NCBI GenBank assembly: GCA_026874595.1
Contig: CM049314.1
Span: forward strand, 372,001-436,000
DNA length: 64,000 bases
Source of the DNA: Sipunculus nudus
Taxonomy: Eukaryota > Annelida > Sipuncula > Golfingiida > Sipunculidae
Reading direction: 5' to 3'
Positions 33,288 through 45,794 of this stretch are shown one piece after another (positions within the stretch are counted from its first letter, which is position 1; every line of letters begins with the position of its first letter). The notes under the pieces are model-generated. The model searched no databases. It was not told where the DNA came from and saw only the letters and a list, made by a program, of their open reading frames with translations. Both the position numbers and the translations under genes were made by a program.

Positions 33288-35135
33288 CCACTATTTCAGA
33301 TTTGAGATCAGAACAATTGATTTCTGCATAAACCACTATGTCCAGATTTGATAAACTTTAAAGTGGTCTATATTTTTTTCTGAAGAAGTTGAGCTATATG
33401 CTTGGAGATGCCAGCCAGTGGGTGTGAATGGATTGCAATGAAACCCAAGCCAGGTGTTTGTGAAGAGTCTGGTGGAGATGAAGGAGGCCAGAACCTATTT
33501 GACTGTGTATAAGCATAAACTGGCCTGAAATCAGGTTTCTGGGGGAATGAAATTTTTGTTTGTGGGAACAGGGTAATATTTTCTTGTTTCCCTGTATATA
33601 CACCCTAAACTGGGCCTAATGACACCAAAACCAGGTTTGTGGGACCATCAGTACAGATTTGAGGGGGAAAAATGGATTTTATCTGTATATCACTATGTTC
33701 ACTGTGTCCAGATTTGGAAATTCAAACTGGTCCTAATTTTTTTTCTGATGGAGTTGAGCCAAATGCTTTGAGATACCAGCCAGTGGGTGTAAATGGATTG
33801 CAATGATACCAAACCAGGTGTGTGTGTTGAGTTTTGTGGAGATGAGGGGGGCCAGAACCTATCTGACTGTGTATAAGCATAAACTGGCCTGAAATCAGGT
33901 TTCTGGGGGCTTGAAATTCTTGTTTGTGTCAACAGGGTAATATTATCTTGTTTCCCTGTATATACACCTTAAACTGGGCCTAATGACACCTAAACCATGT
34001 TTTAGGGACCATCATTACAGATTTGAGGTAAAAAAAATGGATTTTCCCTGTATATCACTATGTTCACTGTGTCCAGATTTGGGAATTCAAACTGGCCCTA
34101 ATTTTTTTTCTGAGGGAGTTGAGCCAAATGCTTGGTGATGCCAGCCAGTGGGTGTAAATGGATTGCAATGATACCCAAACCAGGAGTGTGTGTTGAGTTT
34201 TGTGGATATGAAGGGGGCCAGAACCTATTTGACTGTGTATAAGCATAAACTGGCCTGAAATCAGGTTTCTGGGGGCATGAAATTTTTGTTTGTGGGAACA
34301 GGGTAATATAATCTTGTTTACCTGTATATACACCCTAAACTGGGCCTAATGACACCAAAACTAGGTTTGTGGGACCATCAGTACAGATTTGAGGGGGGGA
34401 AATGGATTTTCTCTGTATATCACTATGTTCACTGTGTCCAGATTTGGAAATTCAAACTGGCCCTAATTTTTTTTCTGAGGGAGTTGAGCCAAATGCTTGG
34501 TGATGCCAGCCAGTGGGTGTAAATGGATTGCAATGATACCCAAACCAGGAGTGTGTGTTGAGTTTTGTGGGGATGAGGGGGGGCCAGAACCTATTTGACT
34601 GTGTATAAGCATAAACTGGCCTGAAATCAGGTTTCTGGGGGCATGAAATTTTTGTTTGTGGGAACAGGGTAATATTATCTTGTTTCCCTGTATATACACA
34701 CTAAACTGGGCCTAATGACACCAAAACCAGGTTTGTGGGACCATCAGTACAGATTTGAGGGGAAAAATGGATTTTTTCTGTATATCACTATGTCCACTGT
34801 GTCCAGATTTGGAAATTCAAACTGGCCCTAATTTTTTTTCTGAGGGATTTGAACCAAATGCTTTGAGATTCCAGCCAGTGGGTGTAAATGGATTGCAATG
34901 ATAGCCAAACCAGGTGTGTGTGATGAGTCTGGTAGAGATGAGGTGGTCCAAAACACTATTTGCCTGTGTATAATAAGCCATATACTGTCCTCAGCTGAAA
35001 TCAGCTTTCTGGGGGCTTGAAATGTTTGCTGGTGGGAACAAGGTAATATTATCTTGTTATCATGGATATACACCCTAAAATGGGTCTAAGAACACCAAAT
35101 ACATGCATGTTGGACCATGAGTACAGATTTGAGGT
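33288..35135 (+). repeat. ~365-bp tandem satellite (copy D)
   Basis: Same five-monomer organisation. It shares most variants with copy C but has its own substitutions, for example GGGGGAATGAAA near 33545. Confidence 0.94.
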
Positions 35136-35370
35136 AACAAACTGTCTGTCTATAAATTAAAAAAAATCAAATATCAAACTGTTATAAACATGTATCAATA
35201 TATTTAATAAAATCTCTTTTCATCCAATGAATTGCATCTTATTTTTTTAATAAATAAACCATGATATTCAATTACATCCAGTAATAAAAAATAAAAATAA
35301 AATGAATAAAAGTTTTTTTGTTTTTGTTTTTTTTTTTTTGGGGGGGGGGTGTTTGTGTTTTTTTTTGCAG
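35136..35370 (+). repeat. AT-rich tract with T and G homopolymers (copy D)
   Basis: The G run is 10 long (35340-35349), as in copy C. Confidence 0.85.
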
Positions 35371-35416
35371 TAAAATCCAGGCTTCTCTTTGGATCCCGGC
35401 GGTGGGCGAAGGTACA

Positions 35417-35581
35417 ATGGACACCACACAACATTTGAAAGAACATTTTTTTCTGCTGTTATTGGATGACCAAGTCTCTATGAATTTAAAAAAAAATATT
35501 TATTCCGTTATTCAAGATGACAGTGAAAATGACCCTATTTTTTCAATCATTCACCACTCTTTTCGAGCGTTCATCGAATAA
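35417..35581 (+). CDS. Candidate 54-aa short ORF (copy D)
   Basis: Peptide identical to copy C, with tyrosine at residue 29. Family unknown; a chance frame is possible. Confidence 0.22.
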   Translation: MDTTQHLKEHFFLLLLDDQVSMNLKKNIYSVIQDDSENDPIFSIIHHSFRAFIE

Positions 35582-37166
35582 GAAAGAGCCCGTCCCACCG
35601 CATTTCCTGCGAGGGTTCGTTTCTTCAGAGTCCAAACAATCCTACAGGGGCGGGGTTTAGTCCATCTCGTCTTAAATTTGTGTCCGGGGCACGGCAAACA
35701 TTATGAAAGCGGACAAAAACTTTCATACGGCTGGTAAATGCGTTTATATGTAAACGCGGGGAATTCCCGGACAATTCACGGAGAGATTTTATATGCAATG
35801 ATACTTTTAATTACACGTTAAAATCATTTAAAATCTACCACTATATTACTCTAAAGACATTTATTCACTGTTAAATTACCGAAATAATAACCAGCGCAAA
35901 CAATGTGGGACTGCCACTAACACCAATCTGGATCACCAGCTAACATTGACTACCGATCTTACATCAGACGAAAACGCTAAACACTATATATTTTTTCAAC
36001 AGTTTACTGTGCAAACCGTAACAAAACCATGCAGGATATCAAATTTACAGGTTCTTAAGGAAATATGATACAAAACATAAATTGTACCTTTGCTCACATT
36101 TAATAACATCATCATGATGAATTCTCCGCGAATTCAAGCTGTCCGCGTTATAGATGTATATGTATTTATTAATGACAAAAATGGACATACAATTTTATGG
36201 ATACCCGTATAATTGCGGTTTTCTGGACCGTCCCAGCCCACAGGTAGGATAATATGGATTCCCGACAATATTCTAATGACCGTTCCCTGAGCTGGAACGG
36301 GCTAAGAAGGTCCCTGTCATTTTTTTTAATTGTCAATTCCCAGGTTTTTCGGATAAAAAAAATGGCCCAATCCTTCATTCAATCTCCAGCCTCTTCTGGC
36401 GTTCCGGGTTTAAAAAAGAGCCCGTCCCATGCCTATTTCAGCTAGGACTGCGAACTCTGGGGTCAAAACAACTCAACTACGGCTTGGGATTACCACCTTT
36501 CCTCTTAAATATCCATCGCGCCCGTGTCAAGTGTACCGTTATTATTCACAAACGTGCGGCAGGCACCAAAAAATTTGACAGCACCCCTTTCGGATGCCAG
36601 AATATATTTTTATATATAAAGTCCAAACCCACCACGGAACTAGGGACTCACAATTTTTTATCTTATTACTTACCATTTCAGACTCCTTAAAAATCACCGC
36701 TTTCCTTTTTTAACCAAAGATTCCAATTTTTTAACATATATTAAATTTCACATTACAGATAACTTACACCAAGGGGACATTACAGTTAATCCGTGATGGG
36801 CAGGACTTCTTGGAATATTATAATTCCCGGACGCAGGCTGACCGACTGCCTTTTTCTTCAAGGACAGCCCTAATTTAAGCCATCATCAGACTTGAAGATG
36901 TCCTCAGGCCGACCTATTTTTCCAGGAATGAAAGGTCACGTCTCCGTTACCCAGAGGTCGGGTCTCTGTCTAACACGAACGCGGCTTCGCTTGCATTTCG
37001 GCATTCTGGACGTTCAACTCTTCAAGTTTCTTTTTCAGTCCTTTTCTTATTTCCAGCACTCAAGAATAGGAGAACTGCCAAGGATTCAGTTGGACTTCCA
37101 TTATTTTTATTTCTGTCCAAAAATGGATTATCCTGTATAGGATGGCTACTAATAATAACACTATTA
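35582..37166 (+). other. Non-satellite segment (copy D)
   Basis: Matches copy C at a constant offset of 11063. No identifiable gene. Confidence 0.6.
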
Positions 37167-37370
37167 ATGTCTCTCTATCCGTCTGTCTGTCTGTCTCTCT
37201 GTCTGTCTCTCTGTCTACTCCTCTTTGACTTTTGAAAATCAGCAAGACCTTATTCATACGTGCTACTGTTTTCCCCATGATAGAGGTTTTTCATCTGATC
37301 AGATCCAAATGTTTCCTGTCTGTCTGCCTAGTAACTGTCCATCTATTTCGCTCTCTTATTTCCGGTAACT
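37167..37370 (+). repeat. TCTG/TCTC microsatellite and flank (copy D)
   Basis: Same TCTG unit count as copy C. Confidence 0.8.
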
Positions 37371-38613
37371 TCCGGCAAGCGTTCGACCTCAGGTCGTCTA
37401 GTCTGTTTGTTTGTTTGTTTGTTTGTCTGTCCAGTCTCTACAGGTCGCAATTTTCATCCCATCGCTTTCAAACTTTCACAGTTTGTGTAGAATCAAAAAT
37501 GCAAGAAGCCTATTGTTTTTGGGCAATATAGGTCAAAGGTCAAGGTCAAGGTCATCAAAAGTTCCTAAAGTGCTCTTTTCTTCATATCTCCATTACTATT
37601 TGTCATAGCCACTTCAAACATGGCTCATTTTAATCGGCATTCCAAGGCCTTTCTTCTGATGTATATGTTGCTGAAATCAACTGTTTCTATGGTTACACAT
37701 TTTGGGGGAAATCTCATGATTTTCGAAAATAAAAGGCCTAATTTTTCTAACTTTGTCATTTTTAAAGCTAGAGAGTTCTAGTTTTTTGCATCATATAGTA
37801 CTAAATAAGCTTTTTATCATACAAGTAAAAGTCTCGTAAAATCTCGCACCATTTCTCGTCAAACGAGAATTTTCGAGATTTCATTAAATATGGCTTACAG
37901 GTCGCATTTTTTAAACTATGACTTTGAAAATGACATATTCTGTGTTGTTTAGAAATATCTCGAAATCAATTTTTCATTTTTTGGAAATAGCCACCAGGGG
38001 GCGTGGTACATGAAACACTGTAACATATCATTTTTCTGCAATATCTCAAAAAATATTAAACGTGACACCATTTTTTTGGTCGTATCTAAAACTAGGAACA
38101 TTGGCTTATCCCTTCGCACATGTTGCTTTGTGCTGCCGTTACCATGGTTACCAAATTTTGGGGTAAAACTTGACAATCTGAAAATTCGGAGTTTTCCAGC
38201 TTCTATCTCTGTTGATATTTGCGATAGAAAGGTCTGGTTTTCGGCGTTAGACAGCATCCCTCTAGTTCTAAGCCATTCAATCGCAAGTCTCGTCATATCT
38301 CGCGCCGTTTCTCGTGAAACGAGAACACGTGACCATTCAAAGAAATGCCTATAATTCTGTCATTTTTCACGCTACAGACACATGGCTTGCAGCGCCGGAT
38401 AGCGGCTGACACTCGCAGTCACATTCAGGGGTCGCATTGTCAGTCTCGTCAAATCTCGCGCCGTGTTTCACCAAACCACGAAGTCACGTGCCGTCGCCGC
38501 AAGTGGCGGCAGGGTTCTTACGGTGGGCGGCCGGCGTGTGCAGCGGTGCGTGACGGCCTCTCCGGGCCCCATCTATGATCATACATGTTGGAGGCACAGT
38601 CACAACTTTATTG
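37371..38613 (+). repeat. 1269-type element with alternative head (copy D)
   Basis: CTCF-like core at 37991-38003. The GC-rich tail carries the same TTCTTACGG substitution as the 27551-28819 unit, so this element is a fusion of a C-type alternative head with the tail of the following unit. That is the product expected if unequal crossing-over removed one 1269-bp unit. Confidence 0.9.
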
Positions 38614-38673
38614 CTTGCCGGAAATCTTCGATTTTCGCAAGCTGGTTGGTCAGTCGCGGATGTCTGTTTGTTG
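38614..38673 (+). repeat. 60-bp solo head module
   Basis: Counterpart of 28820-28879. Confidence 0.9.
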
Positions 38674-39151
38674 CTTGCCGGAATCAGAGATTTCGACAAG
38701 TATGTTGATCAGTTCCGTTTGTTTGTTTGTCTGTATGTCCCCGCTCTACAGGCCACAATTTTGCACCAATCGTCCTGAAACTTATAGATAGAGTGTATAA
38801 TCGGTTCTTCTCGGAGCCTATTGTTTTTGGTCATGATCGGTCTAGGGTCAAGGTCAGGGTCACCAAAAAGCGCAAAAACGGTTTTTTCTTCATACCTTCG
38901 TCAAAAATAGCCGTAGGCACCTAATCTGTAGCCCGTTTTATTTGCCACTGCATGGCCACTTCCAACACTGCAAAATTGCCTCATTTCGCTGTTACCATGG
39001 TTACGCAATTTTGGGGAGAAATCATGGAATTTCGTGATATTTTTCAAATTTGCAGCAATTTTACTGATTCTGAGATATTTTATGTAACATAAGAATATCT
39101 CGAAACGGGTTTTTCAGATTTTGGAAATGGCCGCCAGGGGGCGTTGCAGAT
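38674..39151 (+). repeat. E1-type element truncated by the gap
   Basis: Matches 28880-29357 and is cut just after its first CTCF-like core (39131-39143). Confidence 0.92.
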
Positions 39152-39651
39152 NNNNNNNNNNNNNNNNNNNNNNNNNNNNNNNNNNNNNNNNNNNNNNNNN
39201 NNNNNNNNNNNNNNNNNNNNNNNNNNNNNNNNNNNNNNNNNNNNNNNNNNNNNNNNNNNNNNNNNNNNNNNNNNNNNNNNNNNNNNNNNNNNNNNNNNNN
39301 NNNNNNNNNNNNNNNNNNNNNNNNNNNNNNNNNNNNNNNNNNNNNNNNNNNNNNNNNNNNNNNNNNNNNNNNNNNNNNNNNNNNNNNNNNNNNNNNNNNN
39401 NNNNNNNNNNNNNNNNNNNNNNNNNNNNNNNNNNNNNNNNNNNNNNNNNNNNNNNNNNNNNNNNNNNNNNNNNNNNNNNNNNNNNNNNNNNNNNNNNNNN
39501 NNNNNNNNNNNNNNNNNNNNNNNNNNNNNNNNNNNNNNNNNNNNNNNNNNNNNNNNNNNNNNNNNNNNNNNNNNNNNNNNNNNNNNNNNNNNNNNNNNNN
39601 NNNNNNNNNNNNNNNNNNNNNNNNNNNNNNNNNNNNNNNNNNNNNNNNNNN
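39152..39651. other. Assembly gap, 500 N
   Basis: Exactly 500 N, a fixed-size placeholder typical of scaffolding, so the true distance is unknown. Satellite lies on both sides and reverses orientation here. Open frames that cross it are artefacts. Confidence 0.99.
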
Positions 39652-40718
39652 TAGGCATTTCTTTGAATGGTCACGTGTTCTCGTTTCACGAGAAACGGCG
39701 CGAGATATGACGAGACTTGCGATTGAATGGCTTAGAACTAGAGGGATGCTGTCTAACGCCGAAAACCAGACCTTTCTATCGCAAATATCAACAGAGATAG
39801 AAGCTGGAAAACTCCGAATTTTCAGATTGTCAAGTTTTACCCCGAAATTTGGTAACCATGGTAACGGCAGCACAAAGCAACATGTGCGAAGGGATAAGCC
39901 AATGTTCCTAGTTTTAGATACGACCAAAAAAATGGTGTCACGTTTAATATTTTTTGAGATATTGCAGAAAAATGATATGTTACAGTGTTTCATGTACCAC
40001 GCCCCCTGGTGGCTATTTCCAAAAAATGAAAAATTGATTTCGAGATATTTCTAAACAACACAAAATATGTCATTTTCAAAGTCATAGTTTAAAAAATGCG
40101 ACCTGTAAGCCATATTTAATGAAATCTCGAAAATTCTCGTTTGACGAGAAATGGTGCGAGATTTTACGAGACTTTTACTTGTAGGATAAAAAGCTTATTT
40201 AGTACTATATGATGCAAAAAACTAGAACTCTCTAGCTTTAAAAATGACAAAGTTAGAAAAATTAGGCCTTTTATTTTCGAAAATCATGAGATTTCCCCCA
40301 AAATGTGTAACCATAGAAACAGCAGATTTCAGCAACATATACATCAGAAGAAAGGCCTTGGAATGCCGATTAAAATGAGCCATGTTTGAAGTGGCTATGA
40401 CAAATAGTAATGGAGATATGAAGAAAAGAGCACTTTAGGAACTTTTGATGACCTTGACCTTGACCTTTGACCTATATTGCCCAAAAACAATAGGCTTCTT
40501 GCATTTTTGATTCTACACAAACTGTGAAAGTTTGAAAGCGATGGGATGAAAATTGCGACCTGTAGAGACTGGACAGACAAACAAACAAACAAACAAACAG
40601 ACAAACAGACATCCGCGACTGACCAACCAGCTTGCGAAAATCGAAGATTTCCGGCAAGCAACAAACAGACATCCGCGACTGACCAACCAGCTTGCGAAAA
40701 TCGAAGATTTCCGGCAAG
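39652..40718 (-). repeat. Array unit 1 (partial, duplicated head)
   Basis: Its beginning is lost in the gap. It carries the 60-bp head duplication (hairpins 40631-40658 and 40691-40718). It has the ancestral-type CCCAAAAAC near 40480 and AGAAAGGCC near 40350. Confidence 0.95.
40000..40012 (-). promoter_or_regulatory. CTCF-like core motif, - strand set
   Basis: The reverse complement CGCCCCCTGGTGG occurs once per array unit, 19 times. Starts: 40000, 41329, 42598, 43867, 45136, 46405, 47734, 49063, 50332, 51601, 52870, 54139, 55408, 56737, 58006, 59275, 60544, 61813 and 63082. None is mutated. It lies about 135 bp from the X-box-like site. Confidence 0.55.
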
Positions 40719-41987
40719 CAATAAAGTTGTGACTGTGCCTCCAACATGTATGATCATAGATGGGGCCCGGAGAGGCCGTCACGCACCGCTGCACACGCCG
40801 GCCGCCCACCGTAAGGACCCTGCCGCCACTTGCGGCGACGGCACGTGACTTCGTGGTTTGGTGAAACACGGCGCGAGATTTGACGAGACTGACAATGCGA
40901 CCCCTGAATGTGACTGCGAGTGTCAGCCGCTATCCGGCGCTGCAAGCCATGTGTCTGTAGCGTGAAAAATGACAGAATTATAGGCATTTCTTTGAATGGT
41001 CACGTGTTCTCGTTTCACGAGAAACGGCGCGAGATATGACGAGACTTGCGATTGAATGGCTTAGAACTAGAGGGATGCTGTCTAACGCCGAAAACCAGAC
41101 CTTTCTATCGCAAATATCAACAGAGATAGAAGCTGGAAAACTCCGAATTTTCAGATTGTCAAGTTTTACCCCGAAATTTGGTAACCATGGTAACGGCAGC
41201 ACAAAGCAACATGTGCGAAGGGATAAGCCAATGTTCCTAGTTTTAGATACGACCAAAAAAATGGTGTCACGTTTAATATTTTTTGAGATATTGCAGAAAA
41301 ATGATATGTTACAGTGTTTCATGTACCACGCCCCCTGGTGGCTATTTCCAAAAAATGAAAAATTGATTTCGAGATATTTCTAAACAACACAAAATATGTC
41401 ATTTTCAAAGTCATAGTTTAAAAAATGCGACCTGTAAGCCATATTTAATGAAATCTCGAAAATTCTCGTTTGACGAGAAATGGTGCGAGATTTTACGAGA
41501 CTTTTACTTGTAGGATAAAAAGCTTATTTAGTACTATATGATGCAAAAAACTAGAACTCTCTAGCTTTAAAAATGACAAAGTTAGAAAAATTAGGCCTTT
41601 TATTTTCGAAAATCATGAGATTTCCCCCAAAATGTGTAACCATAGAAACAGCAGATTTCAGCAACATATACATCAGAAGAAGGGCCTTGGAATGCCGATT
41701 AAAATGAGCCATGTTTGAAGTGGCTATGACAAATAGTAATGGAGATATGAAGAAAAGAGCACTTTAGGAACTTTTGATGACCTTGACCTTGACCTTTGAC
41801 CTATATTGCCCCAAAACAATAGGCTTCTTGCATTTTTGATTCTACACAAACTGTGAAAGTTTGAAAGCGATGGGATGAAAATTGCGACCTGTAGAGACTG
41901 GACAGACAAACAAACAAACAAACAAACAGACAAACAGACATCCGCGACTGACCAACCAGCTTGCGAAAATCGAAGATTTCCGGCAAG
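40719..41987 (-). repeat. Array unit 2
   Basis: Haplotype: CCGGCG, GGTAACC, AAGGGCC, CCCCAAAAC. Single head. Confidence 0.95.
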
Positions 41988-43256
41988 CAATAAAGTTGTG
42001 ACTGTGCCTCCAACATGTATGATCATAGATGGGGCCCGGAGAGGCCGTCACGCACCGCTGCACACGCCGGCCGCCCACCGTAAGGACCCTGCCGCCACTT
42101 GCGGCGACGGCACGTGACTTCGTGGTTTGGTGAAACACGGCGCGAGATTTGACGAGACTGACAATGCGACCCCTGAATGTGACTGCGAGTGTCAGCCGCT
42201 ATCCGGCGCTGCAAGCCATGTGTCTGTAGCGTGAAAAATGACAGAATTATAGGCATTTCTTTGAATGGTCACGTGTTCTCGTTTCACGAGAAACGGCGCG
42301 AGATATGACGAGACTTGCGATTGAATGGCTTAGAACTAGAGGGATGCTGTCTAACGCCGAAAACCAGACCTTTCTATCGCAAATATCAACAGAGATAGAA
42401 GCTGGAAAACTCCGAATTTTCAGATTGTCAAGTTTTACCCCGAAATTTGGTAACCATGGTAACGGCAGCACAAAGCAACATGTGCGAAGGGATAAGCCAA
42501 TGTTCCTAGTTTTAGATACGACCAAAAAAATGGTGTCACGTTTAATATTTTTTGAGATATTGCAGAAAAATGATATGTTACAGTGTTTCATGTACCACGC
42601 CCCCTGGTGGCTATTTCCAAAAAATGAAAAATTGATTTCGAGATATTTCTAAACAACACAAAATATGTCATTTTCAAAGTCATAGTTTAAAAAATGCGAC
42701 CTGTAAGCCATATTTAATGAAATCTCGAAAATTCTCGTTTGACGAGAAATGGTGCGAGATTTTACGAGACTTTTACTTGTAGGATAAAAAGCTTATTTAG
42801 TACTATATGATGCAAAAAACTAGAACTCTCTAGCTTTAAAAATGACAAAGTTAGAAAAATTAGGCCTTTTATTTTCGAAAATCATGAGATTTCCCCCAAA
42901 ATGTGTAACCATAGAAACAGCAGATTTCAGCAACATATACATCAGAAGAAGGGCCTTGGAATGCCGATTAAAATGAGCCATGTTTGAAGTGGCTATGACA
43001 AATAGTAATGGAGATATGAAGAAAAGAGCACTTTAGGAACTTTTGATGACCTTGACCTTGACCTTTGACCTATATTGCCCCAAAACAATAGGCTTCTTGC
43101 ATTTTTGATTCTACACAAACTGTGAAAGTTTGAAAGCGATGGGATGAAAATTGCGACCTGTAGAGACTGGACAGACAAACAAACAAACAAACAAACAGAC
43201 AAACAGACATCCGCGACTGACCAACCAGCTTGCGAAAATCGAAGATTTCCGGCAAG
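41988..43256 (-). repeat. Array unit 3
   Basis: Same haplotype as unit 2 at the four variable sites. Confidence 0.95.
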
Positions 43257-44525
43257 CAATAAAGTTGTGACTGTGCCTCCAACATGTATGATCATAGATG
43301 GGGCCCGGAGAGGCCGTCACGCACCGCTGCACACGCCGGCCGCCCACCGTAAGGACCCTGCCGCCACTTGCGGCGACGGCACGTGACTTCGTGGTTTGGT
43401 GAAACACGGCGCGAGATTTGACGAGACTGACAATGCGACCCCTGAATGTGACTGCGAGTGTCAGCCGCTATCCGGCGCTGCAAGCCATGTGTCTGTAGCG
43501 TGAAAAATGACAGAATTATAGGCATTTCTTTGAATGGTCACGTGTTCTCGTTTCACGAGAAACGGCGCGAGATATGACGAGACTTGCGATTGAATGGCTT
43601 AGAACTAGAGGGATGCTGTCTAACGCCGAAAACCAGACCTTTCTATCGCAAATATCAACAGAGATAGAAGCTGGAAAACTCCGAATTTTCAGATTGTCAA
43701 GTTTTACCCCGAAATTTGGTAACCATGGTAACGGCAGCACAAAGCAACATGTGCGAAGGGATAAGCCAATGTTCCTAGTTTTAGATACGACCAAAAAAAT
43801 GGTGTCACGTTTAATATTTTTTGAGATATTGCAGAAAAATGATATGTTACAGTGTTTCATGTACCACGCCCCCTGGTGGCTATTTCCAAAAAATGAAAAA
43901 TTGATTTCGAGATATTTCTAAACAACACAAAATATGTCATTTTCAAAGTCATAGTTTAAAAAATGCGACCTGTAAGCCATATTTAATGAAATCTCGAAAA
44001 TTCTCGTTTGACGAGAAATGGTGCGAGATTTTACGAGACTTTTACTTGTAGGATAAAAAGCTTATTTAGTACTATATGATGCAAAAAACTAGAACTCTCT
44101 AGCTTTAAAAATGACAAAGTTAGAAAAATTAGGCCTTTTATTTTCGAAAATCATGAGATTTCCCCCAAAATGTGTAACCATAGAAACAGCAGATTTCAGC
44201 AACATATACATCAGAAGAAGGGCCTTGGAATGCCGATTAAAATGAGCCATGTTTGAAGTGGCTATGACAAATAGTAATGGAGATATGAAGAAAAGAGCAC
44301 TTTAGGAACTTTTGATGACCTTGACCTTGACCTTTGACCTATATTGCCCCAAAACAATAGGCTTCTTGCATTTTTGATTCTACACAAACTGTGAAAGTTT
44401 GAAAGCGATGGGATGAAAATTGCGACCTGTAGAGACTGGACAGACAAACAAACAAACAAACAAACAGACAAACAGACATCCGCGACTGACCAACCAGCTT
44501 GCGAAAATCGAAGATTTCCGGCAAG
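43257..44525 (-). repeat. Array unit 4
   Basis: Same haplotype as unit 2. Confidence 0.95.
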
Positions 44526-45794
44526 CAATAAAGTTGTGACTGTGCCTCCAACATGTATGATCATAGATGGGGCCCGGAGAGGCCGTCACGCACCGCTGCA
44601 CACGCCGGCCGCCCACCGTAAGGACCCTGCCGCCACTTGCGGCGACGGCACGTGACTTCGTGGTTTGGTGAAACACGGCGCGAGATTTGACGAGACTGAC
44701 AATGCGACCCCTGAATGTGACTGCGAGTGTCAGCCGCTATCCGGCGCTGCAAGCCATGTGTCTGTAGCGTGAAAAATGACAGAATTATAGGCATTTCTTT
44801 GAATGGTCACGTGTTCTCGTTTCACGAGAAACGGCGCGAGATATGACGAGACTTGCGATTGAATGGCTTAGAACTAGAGGGATGCTGTCTAACGCCGAAA
44901 ACCAGACCTTTCTATCGCAAATATCAACAGAGATAGAAGCTGGAAAACTCCGAATTTTCAGATTGTCAAGTTTTACCCCGAAATTTGGTAACCATGGTAA
45001 CGGCAGCACAAAGCAACATGTGCGAAGGGATAAGCCAATGTTCCTAGTTTTAGATACGACCAAAAAAATGGTGTCACGTTTAATATTTTTTGAGATATTG
45101 CAGAAAAATGATATGTTACAGTGTTTCATGTACCACGCCCCCTGGTGGCTATTTCCAAAAAATGAAAAATTGATTTCGAGATATTTCTAAACAACACAAA
45201 ATATGTCATTTTCAAAGTCATAGTTTAAAAAATGCGACCTGTAAGCCATATTTAATGAAATCTCGAAAATTCTCGTTTGACGAGAAATGGTGCGAGATTT
45301 TACGAGACTTTTACTTGTAGGATAAAAAGCTTATTTAGTACTATATGATGCAAAAAACTAGAACTCTCTAGCTTTAAAAATGACAAAGTTAGAAAAATTA
45401 GGCCTTTTATTTTCGAAAATCATGAGATTTCCCCCAAAATGTGTAACCATAGAAACAGCAGATTTCAGCAACATATACATCAGAAGAAGGGCCTTGGAAT
45501 GCCGATTAAAATGAGCCATGTTTGAAGTGGCTATGACAAATAGTAATGGAGATATGAAGAAAAGAGCACTTTAGGAACTTTTGATGACCTTGACCTTGAC
45601 CTTTGACCTATATTGCCCCAAAACAATAGGCTTCTTGCATTTTTGATTCTACACAAACTGTGAAAGTTTGAAAGCGATGGGATGAAAATTGCGACCTGTA
45701 GAGACTGGACAGACAAACAAACAAACAAACAAACAGACAAACAGACATCCGCGACTGACCAACCAGCTTGCGAAAATCGAAGATTTCCGGCAAG
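44526..45794 (-). repeat. Array unit 5
   Basis: Same haplotype as unit 2. Confidence 0.95.

Larger units (their letters stand above)
28820..39151 (+). repeat. Higher-order repeat copy D, expanded and cut by the gap
   Basis: Related to copy C at an offset of about 11063-11069. It begins with an extra ~2.65 kb (28820-31473: solo head, E1, short head, E2), then repeats the C-type block from 31474. It lacks the extra 1269-bp element found at 27551 in C. It ends inside an E1-type element where the N gap starts. Confidence 0.9.

Noticed and set aside
39061-39993. A 310-codon minus-strand frame spanning the gap
   Set aside because: About half of it is translated N; it joins two unrelated contig ends.
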